Source: Deinococcus aquaticus (GTDB lineage: Bacteria > Deinococcota > Deinococci > Deinococcales > Deinococcaceae). Taken from it: 64,000 nt of DNA. The notes beneath the pieces are model-generated. The model did not search any database. It was given only the letters and a program-made list of their open reading frames with translations, and was not told where the DNA came from. The position numbers and the translations under genes are program-made. The stretch lies in NCBI RefSeq assembly GCF_028622095.1, contig NZ_CP115165.1:1609501-1673500 (forward strand), written 5' to 3'. Each line of letters starts with the position of its first letter. Within the stretch, counting starts at the first letter, position 1. Positions 35,037-48,658 of the stretch are shown in pieces.

Positions 35037-36067
35037 GGAGTCCCCCCGGGCGCAGGCGTGACCGGTACCGGCGCGGGCGTGACTGGCACTGGCGCGGGCG
35101 TGACCGGAGTCGGCGTTCCTGGCGCTGGCGTCCCGGAAGCGGGGGCCGTGGTGCCGGGTGTCACAGCGGGCGCCGGGGCGGGGGCTGCGCTTCCCGGTGT
35201 GGCGGGCGCGGTCTTCTCGGTGGCTGCCTTCTCGGCCGCCGCTTTATCAGTCGCCGCCTTGTCTGCGGCTGCCTTGTCCGCCGCTGCCTTTTCCGCACTG
35301 GCTTTCGCGGCGGCCTCGTCGCGTTTCTTCTGCTCTTCGGGCATCAGTTTCTCGCTCAGCAGTTTGCCCTGCCCGTCGCGCGCCTCGAAGCCCAGGTTGG
35401 CCGCCGCCAGCGTGACGGGTTTCGTGACCTTCAGGCTCAGCAGGGCCACGCGCGCGCCGCTGCGGGGCACGTTCTTGAAGCCCACGTCCACCGTCACGCG
35501 CTGGCCGTCCTGCCGCCAGAACAGCACGCCGCCGGACTCGCCGGGCTGCGCCGCGCTGACACTCACGCCCGCCGGGAGGTCCCACACCAGCCGCGCGGCC
35601 CGCACCGTGCGGGGCGCAGTGATCGTCACGGGAATGCGGGTGTTGCCGCGAATCTCGCCGCCGGGCAGTGTGGGCGTGAGGCTCAGGGGCGGCAGGTCCT
35701 GCACGGTCACGCGGAACTCCTTGCTGCTGGTGCTCAGCTTCGAGTCCGTGACCTTCACCGTGAACGCGAACGTGCCCGTCCGGGTGGGCGTGCCGCTCAG
35801 GGTCAGGCCGCTCAGTTTCAGGCCCGGTGGGAGCGTTCCGCCCGCCACCTGCGCCGTGTACGTTCCCGCGCCGCCCGCCACGGTGATGGGGGCGGAGTAC
35901 GCCTCGTTCACGTACAGGGGCGGCATGCCGGACGGACTGTCGGCGAAGTACAGGATGTCGGTCGCGCTGCTGGCGGACGAACCCGTGATCTCCTGCCCGC
36001 AGGACGCCAGCGGAACGGTCAACAGGCCTGCCAGGACCAGTCGGGCGGCCACGCGGTGAAGTGCCAT
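35033..36067 (-). CDS. Lipoprotein with Ig-like and cohesin-like domains
   Basis: 344 residues. The lipobox L-A-S-C places the lipidated Cys at about residue 23. Residues ~30-125 look like a putative Ig (He_PIG) domain (L-P-P-G-L-K-L-S-G-L-T-L-S-G-T-P). Residues ~130-235 resemble a cohesin fold: I-P-V-T-I-T-A-P, L-V-W-D-L-P-A-G-V-S-V, then V-T-V-D-V-G-F and V-A-L-L-S-L-K-V. Next is an Ala/Lys helical repeat (A-A-A-D-K-A-type, about 240-275). The tail is Pro/Thr/Ala-rich (P-V-T-P-A-P repeats). ATG 36067 follows TACACT by nine bases. First gene of the operon ending in the dockerin protein. Confidence 0.78.
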   Translation of the reverse strand: MALHRVAARLVLAGLLTVPLASCGQEITGSSASSATDILYFADSPSGMPPLYVNEAYSAPITVAGGAGTYTAQVAGGTLPPGLKLSGLTLSGTPTRTGTFAFTVKVTDSKLSTSSKEFRVTVQDLPPLSLTPTLPGGEIRGNTRIPVTITAPRTVRAARLVWDLPAGVSVSAAQPGESGGVLFWRQDGQRVTVDVGFKNVPRSGARVALLSLKVTKPVTLAAANLGFEARDGQGKLLSEKLMPEEQKKRDEAAAKASAEKAAADKAAADKAATDKAAAEKAATEKTAPATPGSAAPAPAPAVTPGTTAPASGTPAPGTPTPVTPAPVPVTPAPVPVTPAPGGTP

Positions 36068-36203
36068 ATGCCCAGCAGTGTACCCGCCGCCGCCCGCCCC
36101 GGCGGTGAGATTCCCATGACATCCGCCCCTGCCGGGGCCGGGCGGCGGGAATCGTCGCGCATCCCAGCGTTCCGGGCGGGGGCGCGGGATTAGACTCGGG
36201 GGC

Positions 36204-39191
<2,988 letters not shown>

Positions 39192-39271
39192 CAGGGGAGA
39201 GAGGGGTAGGTGGCAGGAAGAGAAGTGGGGGCGGTTGGAACCGTCCCCGCTGCCACTGCCGGACACGACAG

Positions 39272-39309
39272 GAAAGGCCCGCATAGATCTGGTTCCGTGC
39301 GGGCCTGCT
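39272..39309. terminator. Hairpin terminator after M16C peptidase gene
   Basis: AGGCCCGCAT pairs with GTGCGGGCCT across about 13 bases. It lies in a 194-base interval that also has G-rich/C-rich imperfect inverted stretches on either side. Confidence 0.75.
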
Positions 39310-39385
39310 CTGTTCTCAGCGGGCGGCGGTCAGCAGCGCGGGCGTCCGATCGGGATGCCTCCCACTGCCCACTCCCCTCCCTGGT

Positions 39386-40372
39386 TTAGCTCCAGTTCCA
39401 GACGGTCGGCTCGAACTCGTATGAGCGGGCGTTCAGGCGGCGCAGGTGCCCGATGGCGTGGAACGGGAAGTGGTACCCGGTCACCCACAGGTTCTCGGTG
39501 ACGATGCGGTTGAAGATTCGCTGGCGGGTCTGTGCGGCCAGGGCGCCGTTCGTGTCGAAGCCCACGTACGCGCCCTGGTGCTTGAGGGAGATCAGGAAGT
39601 GCCCGCCGGCGTCCCCGAGGATCATGACGCCCTGCCCGGCGCTCTGCGCCAGGACGCTCAGGTGGTTGAGGGTGTGGCCGGGCGTGGCGATGGTGGTCAT
39701 GCCGGGCACGATTTCCTGGCCGGGCTGAATCAGTTTGAACTTGTCTTTCAGGCCGATCAGGTTGTTCTTCACGGCGTCGTTGGGGTTGGCCTGCGTGACC
39801 CAGAAGTTGAATTCGGCCTCACCCATGATGTGCTGCGCGTTCGCGAAGGTGGGTTTTCCGGCGGTGGTCAGGCCGCCGATGTGGTCGCCGTGCCCGTGCG
39901 TGATGAACACCACGTTCACGGTGTCCGGCTCGATCCCGGCGCGGCGCAGGTTGGTGACCAGCTGCCCGGCCGCGCCGCCCCGACCGGTGTCGATCAGGAT
40001 GCGCTTGCCGTCCAGTTCGACCAGCACGGGGTTGTAGTGGTTGACGGTGTTCGTGCCGGCCACGTTGTACTCGGCGAGCGTTTCCGTGAATTCCGCCTGA
40101 CGGTCCGGGTTGGCTCCCCAGGTGGGCAGCAGCGCGGCCAGCGGGGTGGTGCCGTCACTCAGGACCGTGACGGTCATGTTCCCGATCTTCTGCCGGTAGA
40201 AGCCGTTGCCGTTCATGGGCGCGGCCGGAGCCGGGGCGGGCGCAGCAGGAGCGGTCTGCGCCGAGGCCAGGGGCGCGGCGGCGGCCAGCGCGCTGGCCGT
40301 GCCGAGCAGGCGCAGGGCGTCGCGGCGGGTGGGGCCACTGGTCGTATCGGACTTGGTGCGGGGCTTGGTCAT
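39386..40372 (-). CDS. Tat-exported metallo-beta-lactamase-fold hydrolase
   Basis: About 328 residues. A twin-arginine signal (T-R-R-D-A-L-R-L-L-G) with an Ala-rich core ends near A-S-A-Q. The mature domain has H-G-H-G-D-H-I-G-G, G-E-A-E-F, a later T-P-G-H-T-L-N-H-L and G-D-A-G-G-H, matching the metal site of the MBL superfamily. It is closest in style to quorum-quenching/MBL-fold hydrolases such as methyl-parathion-hydrolase-like proteins; the substrate is not determinable. Tat export suggests cofactor loading before export. ATG 40372 with AGAGG upstream was preferred over 40408. Confidence 0.9.
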   Translation of the reverse strand: MTKPRTKSDTTSGPTRRDALRLLGTASALAAAAPLASAQTAPAAPAPAPAAPMNGNGFYRQKIGNMTVTVLSDGTTPLAALLPTWGANPDRQAEFTETLAEYNVAGTNTVNHYNPVLVELDGKRILIDTGRGGAAGQLVTNLRRAGIEPDTVNVVFITHGHGDHIGGLTTAGKPTFANAQHIMGEAEFNFWVTQANPNDAVKNNLIGLKDKFKLIQPGQEIVPGMTTIATPGHTLNHLSVLAQSAGQGVMILGDAGGHFLISLKHQGAYVGFDTNGALAAQTRQRIFNRIVTENLWVTGYHFPFHAIGHLRRLNARSYEFEPTVWNWS

Positions 40373-40531
40373 GGCGGTACCTCTATCAGGGGAGTGAGGG
40401 ACGGACACCTGGGGAGGATATCCGGGAAGGCGGCTGGATTGACGGGCAGACAGACCCCTTCACGTTAAGGGACTGCTGGTAGACCAGAAAGCAGCCGGGC
40501 ACACCCCGCGCCCTTCAGCGACCATTCATGG

Positions 40532-40665
40532 TACCGATTCCGTCTGTTTCGTTAACAACCCGGAACCACACCGGGTTGCCAACTCCACGTCCGGAATCCT
40601 CATTGCTCCTGCTTGTTCCACTCGGATTGAACGGTTTTTGCAAACCACTCAATCGGAGTCCGTAT
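40532..40665 (+). repeat. Dispersed ~135 bp repeat, copy D
   Basis: Left end is decayed (TACCGATTCCG) while the right end is intact (AATCGGAGTCCGTAT). Contains TGTTTCGTTAACAACCCGG, GTTGCCAACTCCACG and the TTGAACGG / CCACTCAA stem with TTTGCAAA. Confidence 0.9.
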
Positions 40666-40672
40666 GAAATAC

Positions 40673-40722
40673 CCGGCCCCCACGCGTCAGGAAAGGTCCT
40701 CACGGGTCGGGGGCCGGGCGCC
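40673..40722 (-). terminator. Hairpin terminator downstream of GGDEF-EAL gene
   Basis: CCCGGCCCCC and GGGGGCCGGG form a 10 bp stem with further partial pairing (TCAGGAAAGGTCCTCA-type) inside the loop. Confidence 0.7.
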
Positions 40723-40749
40723 CAGTTCAGCTTGATGGACTGATCCGGA

Positions 40750-43380
40750 TCAGTGGTGGCGTAGCCAGTCCAGCAGTTCCGCGCTGCCCAGCGGCGGCGT
40801 GATCGCGTACCCCTGCGCGGCGTCGCAACCCAGATCGCGTAGCACGTCCAGCTGATCGGTGGTCTCGACGCCCACGGCCACCACGTTCAGGCCCAGGCGG
40901 TGCGCCAGATCAATGGTGGCCTGCACCAGTGTCAGGGACTTGTCGTCGCCGGGCAGGCGGGCCGTCAGGGTGGGGTGCAGTTTCACGGCGCTCAGCGGGA
41001 AGCGCGTCAGCGAGGCGAGGCTGCTCGCGCCGTCCCCGAAGTCGTCCACGCTCAGGCGCGCACCCAGGGACCGCAGCTGCTCCAGCAGGCCCAGCGTCTC
41101 CTGACTGTGATCGAGCAGGCTCCCGGCGGCCACCTCGATGTCGGGGGCGCCCTCGGCGGACAGCAGCGGCAGCAGGCGGCGCAGGCCACTGCTGCGGCGC
41201 AGTTCCTCCAGGCCCAGGTTCACGCTGACCGTCCAGTCCGCGAAGCGTTCCGGCAGGGCCGCGCGCACCGCCGAGCGGCCCAGCACGGCCTCCTGCACCA
41301 CCCACTCGCTGATGCTGGTGATCAGGTCGCTGCGGCTCGCCAGGTCCAGGAAGCGGTTGGGGCTCAGTATGCCCAGCGTCGGGTGGTTCCAGCGCAGCAG
41401 CGCCTCGGCCCCCACCGCCCGGCCTTCACGCAGCGAGATGGCCGGCTGGTACAGCAGCGTGAACTGCTCGCCCTCGACCGCGCCGCGCAGTGCCTCCTCC
41501 AGTTCAAAGGCGCGGGCCACCTGTTCGCGCAGGTCCGGGTTGAACACGCTGACCTGATCGCGGCCCTGGCGTTTGGCGTGCTGCATGGCCACCTCGGCGT
41601 CCCCGAGGGCCGCGTCACCGGGCACGCCCGCCTTCAGTGCGGCCACACCCAGCGCCACGCTGACCGACACGTCGCGCTGACCCACCCGCAGCGGCACCTG
41701 CTGCAGCGTGGCCCGCACCCGCCCGGCCGCGCCCGCCGCGTCCACGCCGGGCAGCGTCACCGCGAAGGAATCGTCGGCCAGTCGCGCCGCCAGTCCGCGC
41801 TGCTCGTTCGCCATGTCGTTCAGGCGGGCCGCCACCTGAATCAGCAGGCGGTCGCAGCCGGTGCGGCCCAGCGCGGCGTTCAGCGCCCCGAACCCGTCGA
41901 TGTCCAGGCACACGACCGTGCCCGCCTCGGGAACGGCGTTCAGCGCCTCGCGCAGCCCGGTGCGGTTCAGCAGGCCGGTCAGGGCGTCGTGCCGCGCGTC
42001 GTGCCGGATCTTCGCCTGCGCGCGGCGCAGCGCCGTCAGGTCCCGCAGGGTCAGCAGTACGCTGCCGCGCGCCCCGCCCGCCTCGCCGCCCACGCCCGTG
42101 GCGCGCAGTTCCATCTGCCGCACCGTGCCGTCCGGCAGCGCCAGCAGTACCTCCCGGCGGAAGGGCAGGGTCACGTCCTTCCATTCCGGTACGACCAGCG
42201 GGTCGCCCTCGGGCGTGAACATCCGCACGCCCAGTTCACCCAGCACCCGCGACACGCCCAGCCCCACCAGCCGCGCGGCCTCCACGCCCAGCAGCGCTGA
42301 CGCCCGCTCGCTGACCAGTTGCGCGCGGCCCAGGTGATCGACCAGGATCGTGGCGTCCTCCGAGAGGGCCAGCACCTGCGTCATCACGCCCAGCGGCGCC
42401 CGCCCGTCCCGGCTGCCCGCCGAGCCCTCGGCGACCAGCAGGCCCTCCTCGGTCGTGCGGCGCACGCTGAGGGTCAGGGTGCCGCCCCCCTGCAATTCCA
42501 CGTCCGCGCGGGCCGCGCCGCCCGTCGCGGCCAGCCGCACCAGGTCCCGCACCGTGTCGGACGGCACGTGCGCGAAGCACGGCCACGCCCACAGCGGCGC
42601 GCCCGTCACCACCGGTGACGCCGCCGGAAGGAGTTCCAGCAGCCCGTGACTGGCCTGCAGCACCGCCCCGGACTCTGACAGCAGCGCCGACGGCGTGTCG
42701 GTATCCAGCAGCGCCGACACCCGCGCGGCCCGCTCGTACTCGCCCGTCACGTCCTGCAGGGTCAGCATGACGCCCGCCACGGACCCCCCGTAGTACGGGC
42801 GGGCCTCGCCACGCACCCACACCAGACCGCCGGCGCGGCGCACCTGCTCGTCCGGCAGGCGCACCGACCGGCCCGCGCCCGCCTGCGACAGCACCTCCAG
42901 GAACGCCGGGCGGCCCGCGAAGACCTCCTGCACCCCGTGACCCACCACCTGCGCCTCGGACAGACCGAACAGTTCCAGGAACGGCCGGCTGACCTTCCGG
43001 AATGCCAGCTCCGAGGTCAGCCACGCCGTCGCCACCGGCAGTTGCGTGACCAGCACCTCCGTCTCGCGGTTCGTGCCGTCCACCCGCGCGGCGGCCAGCA
43101 GCATGGTCAGCACCTGCACCGCCGCCTCGGGAATCACGCCCGACTCGGCCCACAGCAGGCCCAGCAGCGACCCGTCCCGCGTGAGCCACGTCATCTCGCC
43201 CCGGTCGAACCACTCGTCGGGCGGCACCAGGTCCGGCCCGACCGACACGGCCGCCGCGTCGGCCCGCACGCGCAGCACCTCGTCACCCAGGGAAGCCAGC
43301 AGCGTCGCCTGCGGCGCATGAACGCGCAGCAGGTCACTCAGGGTCGCGTGAACGGCAGAAAAAGCAGCAAGTGGAGTCAC
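40750..43380 (-). CDS. PAS-GGDEF-EAL protein with degenerate catalytic motifs
   Basis: About 876 residues, cytoplasmic. An N-terminal ~110-residue region (GAF-like) is followed by two or three PAS-like segments (about 115-220, 225-330, 335-455). A GGDEF domain begins D-A-L-T-G-L-L-N-R, and a C-terminal EAL domain starts A-E-A-L-L-R-W. The GGDEF loop reads L-A-D-D-S-F. In the EAL domain, K-L-D is replaced by V-K-L-H, and the conserved A-E-G-V-E-T reads A-V-G-V-E-T. The D-D-F-G loop and N-L-G region remain. Cyclic-di-GMP synthesis is unlikely and hydrolysis doubtful; a binding or scaffold role is inference. GTG 43380 was chosen for a GAGG site ten bases upstream; ATG 43425 or 43458 remain possible. 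Confidence 0.85.
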   Translation of the reverse strand: MTPLAAFSAVHATLSDLLRVHAPQATLLASLGDEVLRVRADAAAVSVGPDLVPPDEWFDRGEMTWLTRDGSLLGLLWAESGVIPEAAVQVLTMLLAAARVDGTNRETEVLVTQLPVATAWLTSELAFRKVSRPFLELFGLSEAQVVGHGVQEVFAGRPAFLEVLSQAGAGRSVRLPDEQVRRAGGLVWVRGEARPYYGGSVAGVMLTLQDVTGEYERAARVSALLDTDTPSALLSESGAVLQASHGLLELLPAASPVVTGAPLWAWPCFAHVPSDTVRDLVRLAATGGAARADVELQGGGTLTLSVRRTTEEGLLVAEGSAGSRDGRAPLGVMTQVLALSEDATILVDHLGRAQLVSERASALLGVEAARLVGLGVSRVLGELGVRMFTPEGDPLVVPEWKDVTLPFRREVLLALPDGTVRQMELRATGVGGEAGGARGSVLLTLRDLTALRRAQAKIRHDARHDALTGLLNRTGLREALNAVPEAGTVVCLDIDGFGALNAALGRTGCDRLLIQVAARLNDMANEQRGLAARLADDSFAVTLPGVDAAGAAGRVRATLQQVPLRVGQRDVSVSVALGVAALKAGVPGDAALGDAEVAMQHAKRQGRDQVSVFNPDLREQVARAFELEEALRGAVEGEQFTLLYQPAISLREGRAVGAEALLRWNHPTLGILSPNRFLDLASRSDLITSISEWVVQEAVLGRSAVRAALPERFADWTVSVNLGLEELRRSSGLRRLLPLLSAEGAPDIEVAAGSLLDHSQETLGLLEQLRSLGARLSVDDFGDGASSLASLTRFPLSAVKLHPTLTARLPGDDKSLTLVQATIDLAHRLGLNVVAVGVETTDQLDVLRDLGCDAAQGYAITPPLGSAELLDWLRHH

Positions 43381-43575
43381 TTCTGGATTACCTCGCGCCC
43401 CTGGCCGCCTGGGCCATGAACGCATGAAAGAAACGGAAAGAAAAGCGGCGGACAGCACTCACGCCACGAATCTTTCCACGGCGACTCTTACCGCCTTCAT
43501 GCAAGTCCCTGCAGTCCCTCCCGCACGCACCCCGGCGCGCACCCGTCCCGGCCGCACCCGCCCCGCACCAGCCGC

Positions 43576-44079
43576 CTACGCCTCTCCCGGCGCCTTCCCC
43601 TGCGCCGCCAGGCGGGCCGCGCGCTCCGCCTCCAGACGCGCCTCCCAGTCCGCCCCCAGGTACAGGCCCGGCTCGACCGGACTGCTGGCCGCCACCACCC
43701 GCGCCACCAGCGCCCCGTCCGGATCACCCAGCCCCCGCACGTCCCCGGCCCCCACCACCGCCTCGCGCAGCAGCACGCCCGCCCCCACCGCCCAGCCCAG
43801 CAGGCCAGACAGCGCCGCCCCGCCCGCCGCGCCGAACGCCGGCCCGAACGACCACGCCACCGGCACCACCCGCCCCGACCCGCCCGAGCCCACCAGCGAC
43901 CCCATCACCAGCAGCGCCCCGTACCCCGCGCCCACCCGCTCGCCCGTCCGGTCCGTGACCAGCACCAACCGCGACCCGCCCAGCGTGCCGCGCACCTCCG
44001 GGTGGCCCACGTACCCCAGCACGGCGTCCAGTGTCTCCAGCGGCGCGCCCGGCACGCCCAGCAGCTCGGTGATGTTCAT
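43576..44079 (-). CDS. Uncharacterised protein, 167 residues
   Basis: No family recognised. Begins M-N-I-T-E-L-L-G-V-P-G-A-P-L-E-T-L-D-A-V-L. It has a glycine-rich hydrophobic centre (residues about 55-110) that could be membrane-associated, and an acidic/alanine helical tail. TACACT lies five bases before the ATG, consistent with a leaderless mRNA. Divergent from the S4 protein gene. Confidence 0.7.
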   Translation of the reverse strand: MNITELLGVPGAPLETLDAVLGYVGHPEVRGTLGGSRLVLVTDRTGERVGAGYGALLVMGSLVGSGGSGRVVPVAWSFGPAFGAAGGAALSGLLGWAVGAGVLLREAVVGAGDVRGLGDPDGALVARVVAASSPVEPGLYLGADWEARLEAERAARLAAQGKAPGEA

Positions 44080-44174
44080 GCCGCAGTGTAAGCCCCGCCC
44101 CGACGAGCGGCCGGGGCCGGGCCTGCAATCCCCCTCACGGCGCGCCCGCCGCCCGGCGCACTATTCTGCAACCC

Positions 44175-44873
44175 ATGAAGCAGAAGCTCTCCACCCTGGT
44201 CGCCCAGGCACGCGGAGGCCGGGTCATCCGCACCCCCTTCCTCGACAGTGACGACATCGACCGCCGCCTCCTGACCGGCGACGACCTCAACCACCGCATC
44301 GCCGGCGGCTTCCCCGACGCCCGCCGCGTCATCCTGACCCTGCACCCCGCCCACATCCCCGAAGTGGACAGCGGCGTCAGCGTCTACCACGTCACCCCCG
44401 AAGACGCCGCCCCCCACTGGGACGTGCAGGACTTCAGCGTGCACCTGCGCCGCCTCGGCCTCGACGAGGACCAGCTCGGCGACCTCCGCGAGGACCGCAG
44501 CGGCTTCCTGATCGCCGCGACCGGCAAGGCCGCCCAGACCATCGAAACCCTCACTGAACTTAGCGGCCGCCACGTCACCGTGAACCCCATCGGCGAGAGC
44601 GCCGGCAAGAGCAGCAAGGTCCGCGAAGTCGTCGTGCCCAGCATGCGCGTCGATGTGGTCGGCGCCAAAGGCTTCGGCGTCAGCCGCGCGTACTTTCAGC
44701 AGGGCATCGACGGCGGAAAAGTCCGCCTGAACGGCAGCCCGGCGCGGGCCAGCAGCGAAATCCGCGAAGGCGACAGCCTCAGCGCCGACGGCCTCGGCCG
44801 CATCGACTTCAAACGCGTCGTGAACGAAACCCGGCGCGGCAACTACAAAGTCGAACTCGACGTTCACAAGTGA
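44175..44873 (+). CDS. YlmH-like S4-domain RNA-binding protein
   Basis: 232 residues with the YlmH layout. The N-terminal alpha/beta region (F-L-D-S-D-D, R-V-I-L-T-L-H-P) is followed by a middle domain with H-L-R-R-L-G-L-D-E-D-Q-L-G-D-L and a C-terminal S4 domain (V-S-R-A-Y-F-Q-Q-G-I-D-G-G-K-V-R-L-N-G). In Firmicutes YlmH links to cell division and to rescue of stalled 50S subunits. TATTCT seven bases before ATG 44175 predicts a leaderless transcript. zapE starts ten bases after the stop. Confidence 0.88.
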   Translation: MKQKLSTLVAQARGGRVIRTPFLDSDDIDRRLLTGDDLNHRIAGGFPDARRVILTLHPAHIPEVDSGVSVYHVTPEDAAPHWDVQDFSVHLRRLGLDEDQLGDLREDRSGFLIAATGKAAQTIETLTELSGRHVTVNPIGESAGKSSKVREVVVPSMRVDVVGAKGFGVSRAYFQQGIDGGKVRLNGSPARASSEIREGDSLSADGLGRIDFKRVVNETRRGNYKVELDVHK

Positions 44874-44883
44874 AGCCCCGCCC

Positions 44884-45885
<1,002 letters not shown>

Positions 45886-45898
45886 GGGAGGGCTTTTG

Positions 45899-46090
45899 CA
45901 TTCTGGGTGATTGAGCTTCCCCACCCCCCAGCCCCCATCCCCAGGGGGGACGGGGGGGCTTTCGTTGGCACTGGGCAGGTATTTCTCTGGCTTGCTGGGT
46001 GAGGATCGGGCGGGGACGGCCACAGCTCACACGCCATCCTTCGCCCCCGCTGCGGTCGCCCCGCGCGCTGCGCGCACGACGGGCTTGGTG
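45899..46090 (+). repeat. Second dispersed repeat family, copy 1
   Basis: Shares with 50170-50385 the block CCCCACCCCCCAGCCCC followed by a C-rich/G-rich inverted stem, and a distal GCGCGCACGACGG block preceded by a CGCGCG run. Middle parts differ. No gene inside. Together with the following hairpin it fills the 319 bases between zapE and dnaG. Confidence 0.65.
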
Positions 46091-46103
46091 GCCGTGACGG
46101 TTA

Positions 46104-46166
46104 CGTCAGCCAGTCCCCAGGCTCCCCTTGAGGGGAGCTGTCAGCGAAGCTGACTGAGGGGTCCTG
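46104..46166. repeat. Hairpin repeat with CCTTGAGGGGAGCTGTCAGC block
   Basis: GGCTCCCCTTGAGGGGAGCT is followed by GTCAGCGAAGCTGACTGAGG, two consecutive stem-loops; the second (TCAGCGAAGCTGA) is perfect. This arrangement is a repeat type I recognise from intergenic regions of several bacteria; it may also serve as a terminator between zapE and dnaG. Confidence 0.55.
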
Positions 46167-46204
46167 CGAAGCAGCCGCCCTTCCCACTCCCTACTGCCCC
46201 CGCT

Positions 46205-47977
46205 TCAGGCGCTGCGGCGGCTGCGTTTTTCGGCTTCGATGGCGCGTTGGAGGTCCTGGATCTGGCGGAGCATGTCGAGTTGCTGGGTGGGCGCGGCGGC
46301 GGTCAGTTGGGTTTTGAGGTTAGTGACTTCGGCTCGGAGGGCGTCGATGCTCATGCTGACCTGAATGTCGTCGACGGCGGTGGCGGCGTACGCGCCGACT
46401 TTCTGTTCGTACTGCTGGCTGTTCTCGCGGCTGATGCTGCCGGCGTCGCGGCCTTCGAACATCAGGCGGATCAGGAGTTGCTCCTCGGGTTGCCCCCGGA
46501 AGATGTCCAGGACGCCTTCGGGGGTGGGGGAGCCCTGGAGAGCCAGCATGACCTTGCGGACCATCTCGTTGCGCCAGGGGGTGGTGCCGTCCAGTTTGGC
46601 GCGGAGGCTGGGGTCGACCAGCAGTTGCCGCAGCAGGGCCATCTCGCGGTCCTCCTCGCCCCGGTGGTTGCTCATGCCTGCGAGGTGCGTGTCGGTCAGG
46701 ACGCGGCGTTTGGCCTTGCTGGCAATCCATTCCAGCAGCGCTTCGGGTTTGATGCCGAGCGTCTCGCAGGCGGCGGTGCGCACTCCCTCGGCAATGTCGT
46801 CGAGGGGGTCGAGGTTCTGCATGCGCGGCAGGAGTTCCATCAGGATGCGGCGTTTGCCCTCGCTGGTGCCCACTCCGTGTTTCTCGATGGCGGCCTGCAC
46901 GCGGTAGTGCACCTCGTCGAGGCCGCCGCCGATGGCCTCACGCAACTGCTCGTCCCCTCCCGCCAGGAGGGTGTCGGCGGGGTCCTTGCCGCTGGGGACG
47001 CTGGTGGCCCGCACGCGGAACTTGGCGCCCAGCACCTGATCCAGCCCGGACAGCGTGGCTTTCAGGCCCGCCTCGTCACGGTCGAACAGCAGCACGAGGC
47101 TCTGCGAGCCCAGCCGTTCCAGCAGCGTGGCGTGCTCGGCGGTCAGGGCGGTCCCCAGGCTGGCGACCGCGCCGGTGAAGCCGTGCTGGTGCATGGTGAT
47201 CACGTCCATGTACCCTTCCACGACCGTCAGTTCCGCGCCGCTGCTCAGGCCCGCGCGGGCCTTGTCCAGCCCGTACAGCAGTTCACCCTTGCGGAACGCG
47301 TCGGTTTCCGGGGTGTTCAGGTACTTCGGTTTGCTGTCGTCCAGTACGCGCCCACCAAAGCCCACCAGTCGCCCCAGGTGATCACGGATGGGGAACATCA
47401 CGCGCCCACGGAACCGGTCGTACACCCGCCCGGATTCCGGGTTCTCGATCAGCAGCCCGGCCTCCAGCAGTTGCCGTTCCGTCAGGCCCTTCACGCGCGC
47501 GTGCTTCAGCAGGCCGTCCCACCCCTCGGGCGCGAAGCCGATCTCGAACGACTCGATGGTCGCGTCCGTCAGGCCACGCCGCCGCAGGTACGCCAGCGCC
47601 CCCTCACCCGCCGCGCCAGTCAGGTGCTCGCGGAAGTACGCCAGTGCGAACGCGTTCACGTCGTACAGGTCGCGGTTACTGCGCTCCCCGTACTTCGCCT
47701 CGACCTGCACCCCGGCCCGCTCCGCGAGCTTACGCAGCGAATCCCCGAAACTCAGGTTCTCCGTGCGCTGCACGAAACTGAACACGTCCCCGCCCGCCTT
47801 ACAGCCAAAACAGTAGAAGTACCCCTGATCCGTATCCACCTGAAACGAAGGCGACTTCTCCTTATGAAACGGGCACAGCCCCTTCAGGCGGCCCTTCCCG
47901 GCAGGGGAAAGGCGCACGTACTCACCCACCACCTCCGCAATGTTCAAGCGTGAACGAACCTCTTCTTTCGTTCCCAT
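46205..47977 (-). CDS. dnaG: DNA primase
   Basis: 590 residues. The CHC2 zinc ribbon is visible as [11 protein letters not shown] and Y-C-F-G-C-K. The catalytic TOPRIM domain has [17 protein letters not shown] and the [12 protein letters not shown] motif before it. The C-terminal helicase-binding part is shorter and ends in a coiled-coil-like stretch rather than a full DnaB-binding domain. Makes RNA primers for replication. GAGGGTG before ATG 47977 is the ribosome site; unlike most genes here it has a leader of ~60 bases. Confidence 0.97.
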   Translation of the reverse strand: MGTKEEVRSRLNIAEVVGEYVRLSPAGKGRLKGLCPFHKEKSPSFQVDTDQGYFYCFGCKAGGDVFSFVQRTENLSFGDSLRKLAERAGVQVEAKYGERSNRDLYDVNAFALAYFREHLTGAAGEGALAYLRRRGLTDATIESFEIGFAPEGWDGLLKHARVKGLTERQLLEAGLLIENPESGRVYDRFRGRVMFPIRDHLGRLVGFGGRVLDDSKPKYLNTPETDAFRKGELLYGLDKARAGLSSGAELTVVEGYMDVITMHQHGFTGAVASLGTALTAEHATLLERLGSQSLVLLFDRDEAGLKATLSGLDQVLGAKFRVRATSVPSGKDPADTLLAGGDEQLREAIGGGLDEVHYRVQAAIEKHGVGTSEGKRRILMELLPRMQNLDPLDDIAEGVRTAACETLGIKPEALLEWIASKAKRRVLTDTHLAGMSNHRGEEDREMALLRQLLVDPSLRAKLDGTTPWRNEMVRKVMLALQGSPTPEGVLDIFRGQPEEQLLIRLMFEGRDAGSISRENSQQYEQKVGAYAATAVDDIQVSMSIDALRAEVTNLKTQLTAAAPTQQLDMLRQIQDLQRAIEAEKRSRRSA

Positions 47978-48039
47978 GCACCCTCACCCCCCCTGGACAG
48001 GCCGCCCGCACAACTGCACGGACGGCCCGGTAGACCCGC

Positions 48040-48045
48040 AGTGTA
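48040..48045 (-). promoter_or_regulatory. -10 element for dnaG
   Basis: TACACT on the minus strand about 63 bases before the dnaG ATG, leaving a leader with a GAGGG ribosome site. No good -35 match. Confidence 0.5.
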
Positions 48046-48174
48046 CTCCACCCCCCACCCACACCGCTACACCCCGAAATGTGCGTCTGGTACGAATAAA
48101 AACATGAGAGGTGCGGCGCGGCCCGTGCCACACGCGCCCGCCCACGTGAACGCACGCCCAGCACTCCCTTCAGA

Positions 48175-48238
48175 CCCCATGACCACCCCTGAAGGCCCCC
48201 CTCACACCCCCCACCCACCCACACGCCACCCTGAACAC
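48175..48238 (+). promoter_or_regulatory. 64-base segment before cupin gene, duplicated at 48659-48722
   Basis: Aligned without gaps to the segment before the PfpI gene: CCCCATGA, the CCCACACGCCAC block and CTGAAC directly before each start are shared, with about 80-85% identity. The segment here also has CCTTCAG / CTGAAGG inverted repeats (about 48165-48194). Both are open in frame with the downstream gene, but most differences would change amino acids, favouring a DNA or RNA role. Confidence 0.55.
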
Positions 48239-48568
48239 ATGCCCACCGACACCAACACCAGCTACAAAGTCAGCCAGAGCAACACCACCCACGGCCAGGA
48301 CGGCGAACACCACCTCGCGCGCGGCCAGCACAGCAGCATGCGCCTGTGGCACAACGAACAACCCAACCCCGACAAACCCGAACACACCCACGACTACGAA
48401 ACCCTCGGGTACGTCATCAACGGCAAAGTCGACCTGATCATCGACGGACAGGCCATCCCCCTCCAGAGCGGCGACTCCTACCACGTGCCCGCAAACACCC
48501 CCCACACCTTCCGCGTCACCGAAACCCTGACTGCCGTCGAAGTGAACACGCCCGGCACCGACAAGTAA
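48239..48568 (+). CDS. Small cupin-domain protein
   Basis: 109 residues, single cupin barrel. Motif 1 fits [15 protein letters not shown] and motif 2 fits [14 protein letters not shown]. The H-x-H, Glu and later His are the usual metal ligands. Reaction unknown. ATG 48239 was chosen as the beginning of the recognisable protein ([10 protein letters not shown]). The frame is open upstream to ATG 48179 and beyond, giving a His/Pro-rich extension shared with the PfpI gene. A terminator follows. Confidence 0.85.
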   Translation: MPTDTNTSYKVSQSNTTHGQDGEHHLARGQHSSMRLWHNEQPNPDKPEHTHDYETLGYVINGKVDLIIDGQAIPLQSGDSYHVPANTPHTFRVTETLTAVEVNTPGTDK

Positions 48569-48591
48569 GCCGCCCGCACCCGCACACCCTT

Positions 48592-48618
48592 CCCTCTCCC
48601 CACAGAGAGGGACTTTTC
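48592..48618 (+). terminator. Rho-independent terminator after cupin gene
   Basis: CCCTCTC and GAGAGGG form a stem around CCCACA, followed by ACTTTTC. Confidence 0.7.
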
Positions 48619-48658
48619 ATGCCCCGCCACGCACACGCAACTCAAGCCCCGCTCAACC

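Noticed and set aside
46104..46166. Insertion sequence remnant between zapE and dnaG
   Set aside because: Only simple stem-loop repeats, with no transposase fragment in any frame.
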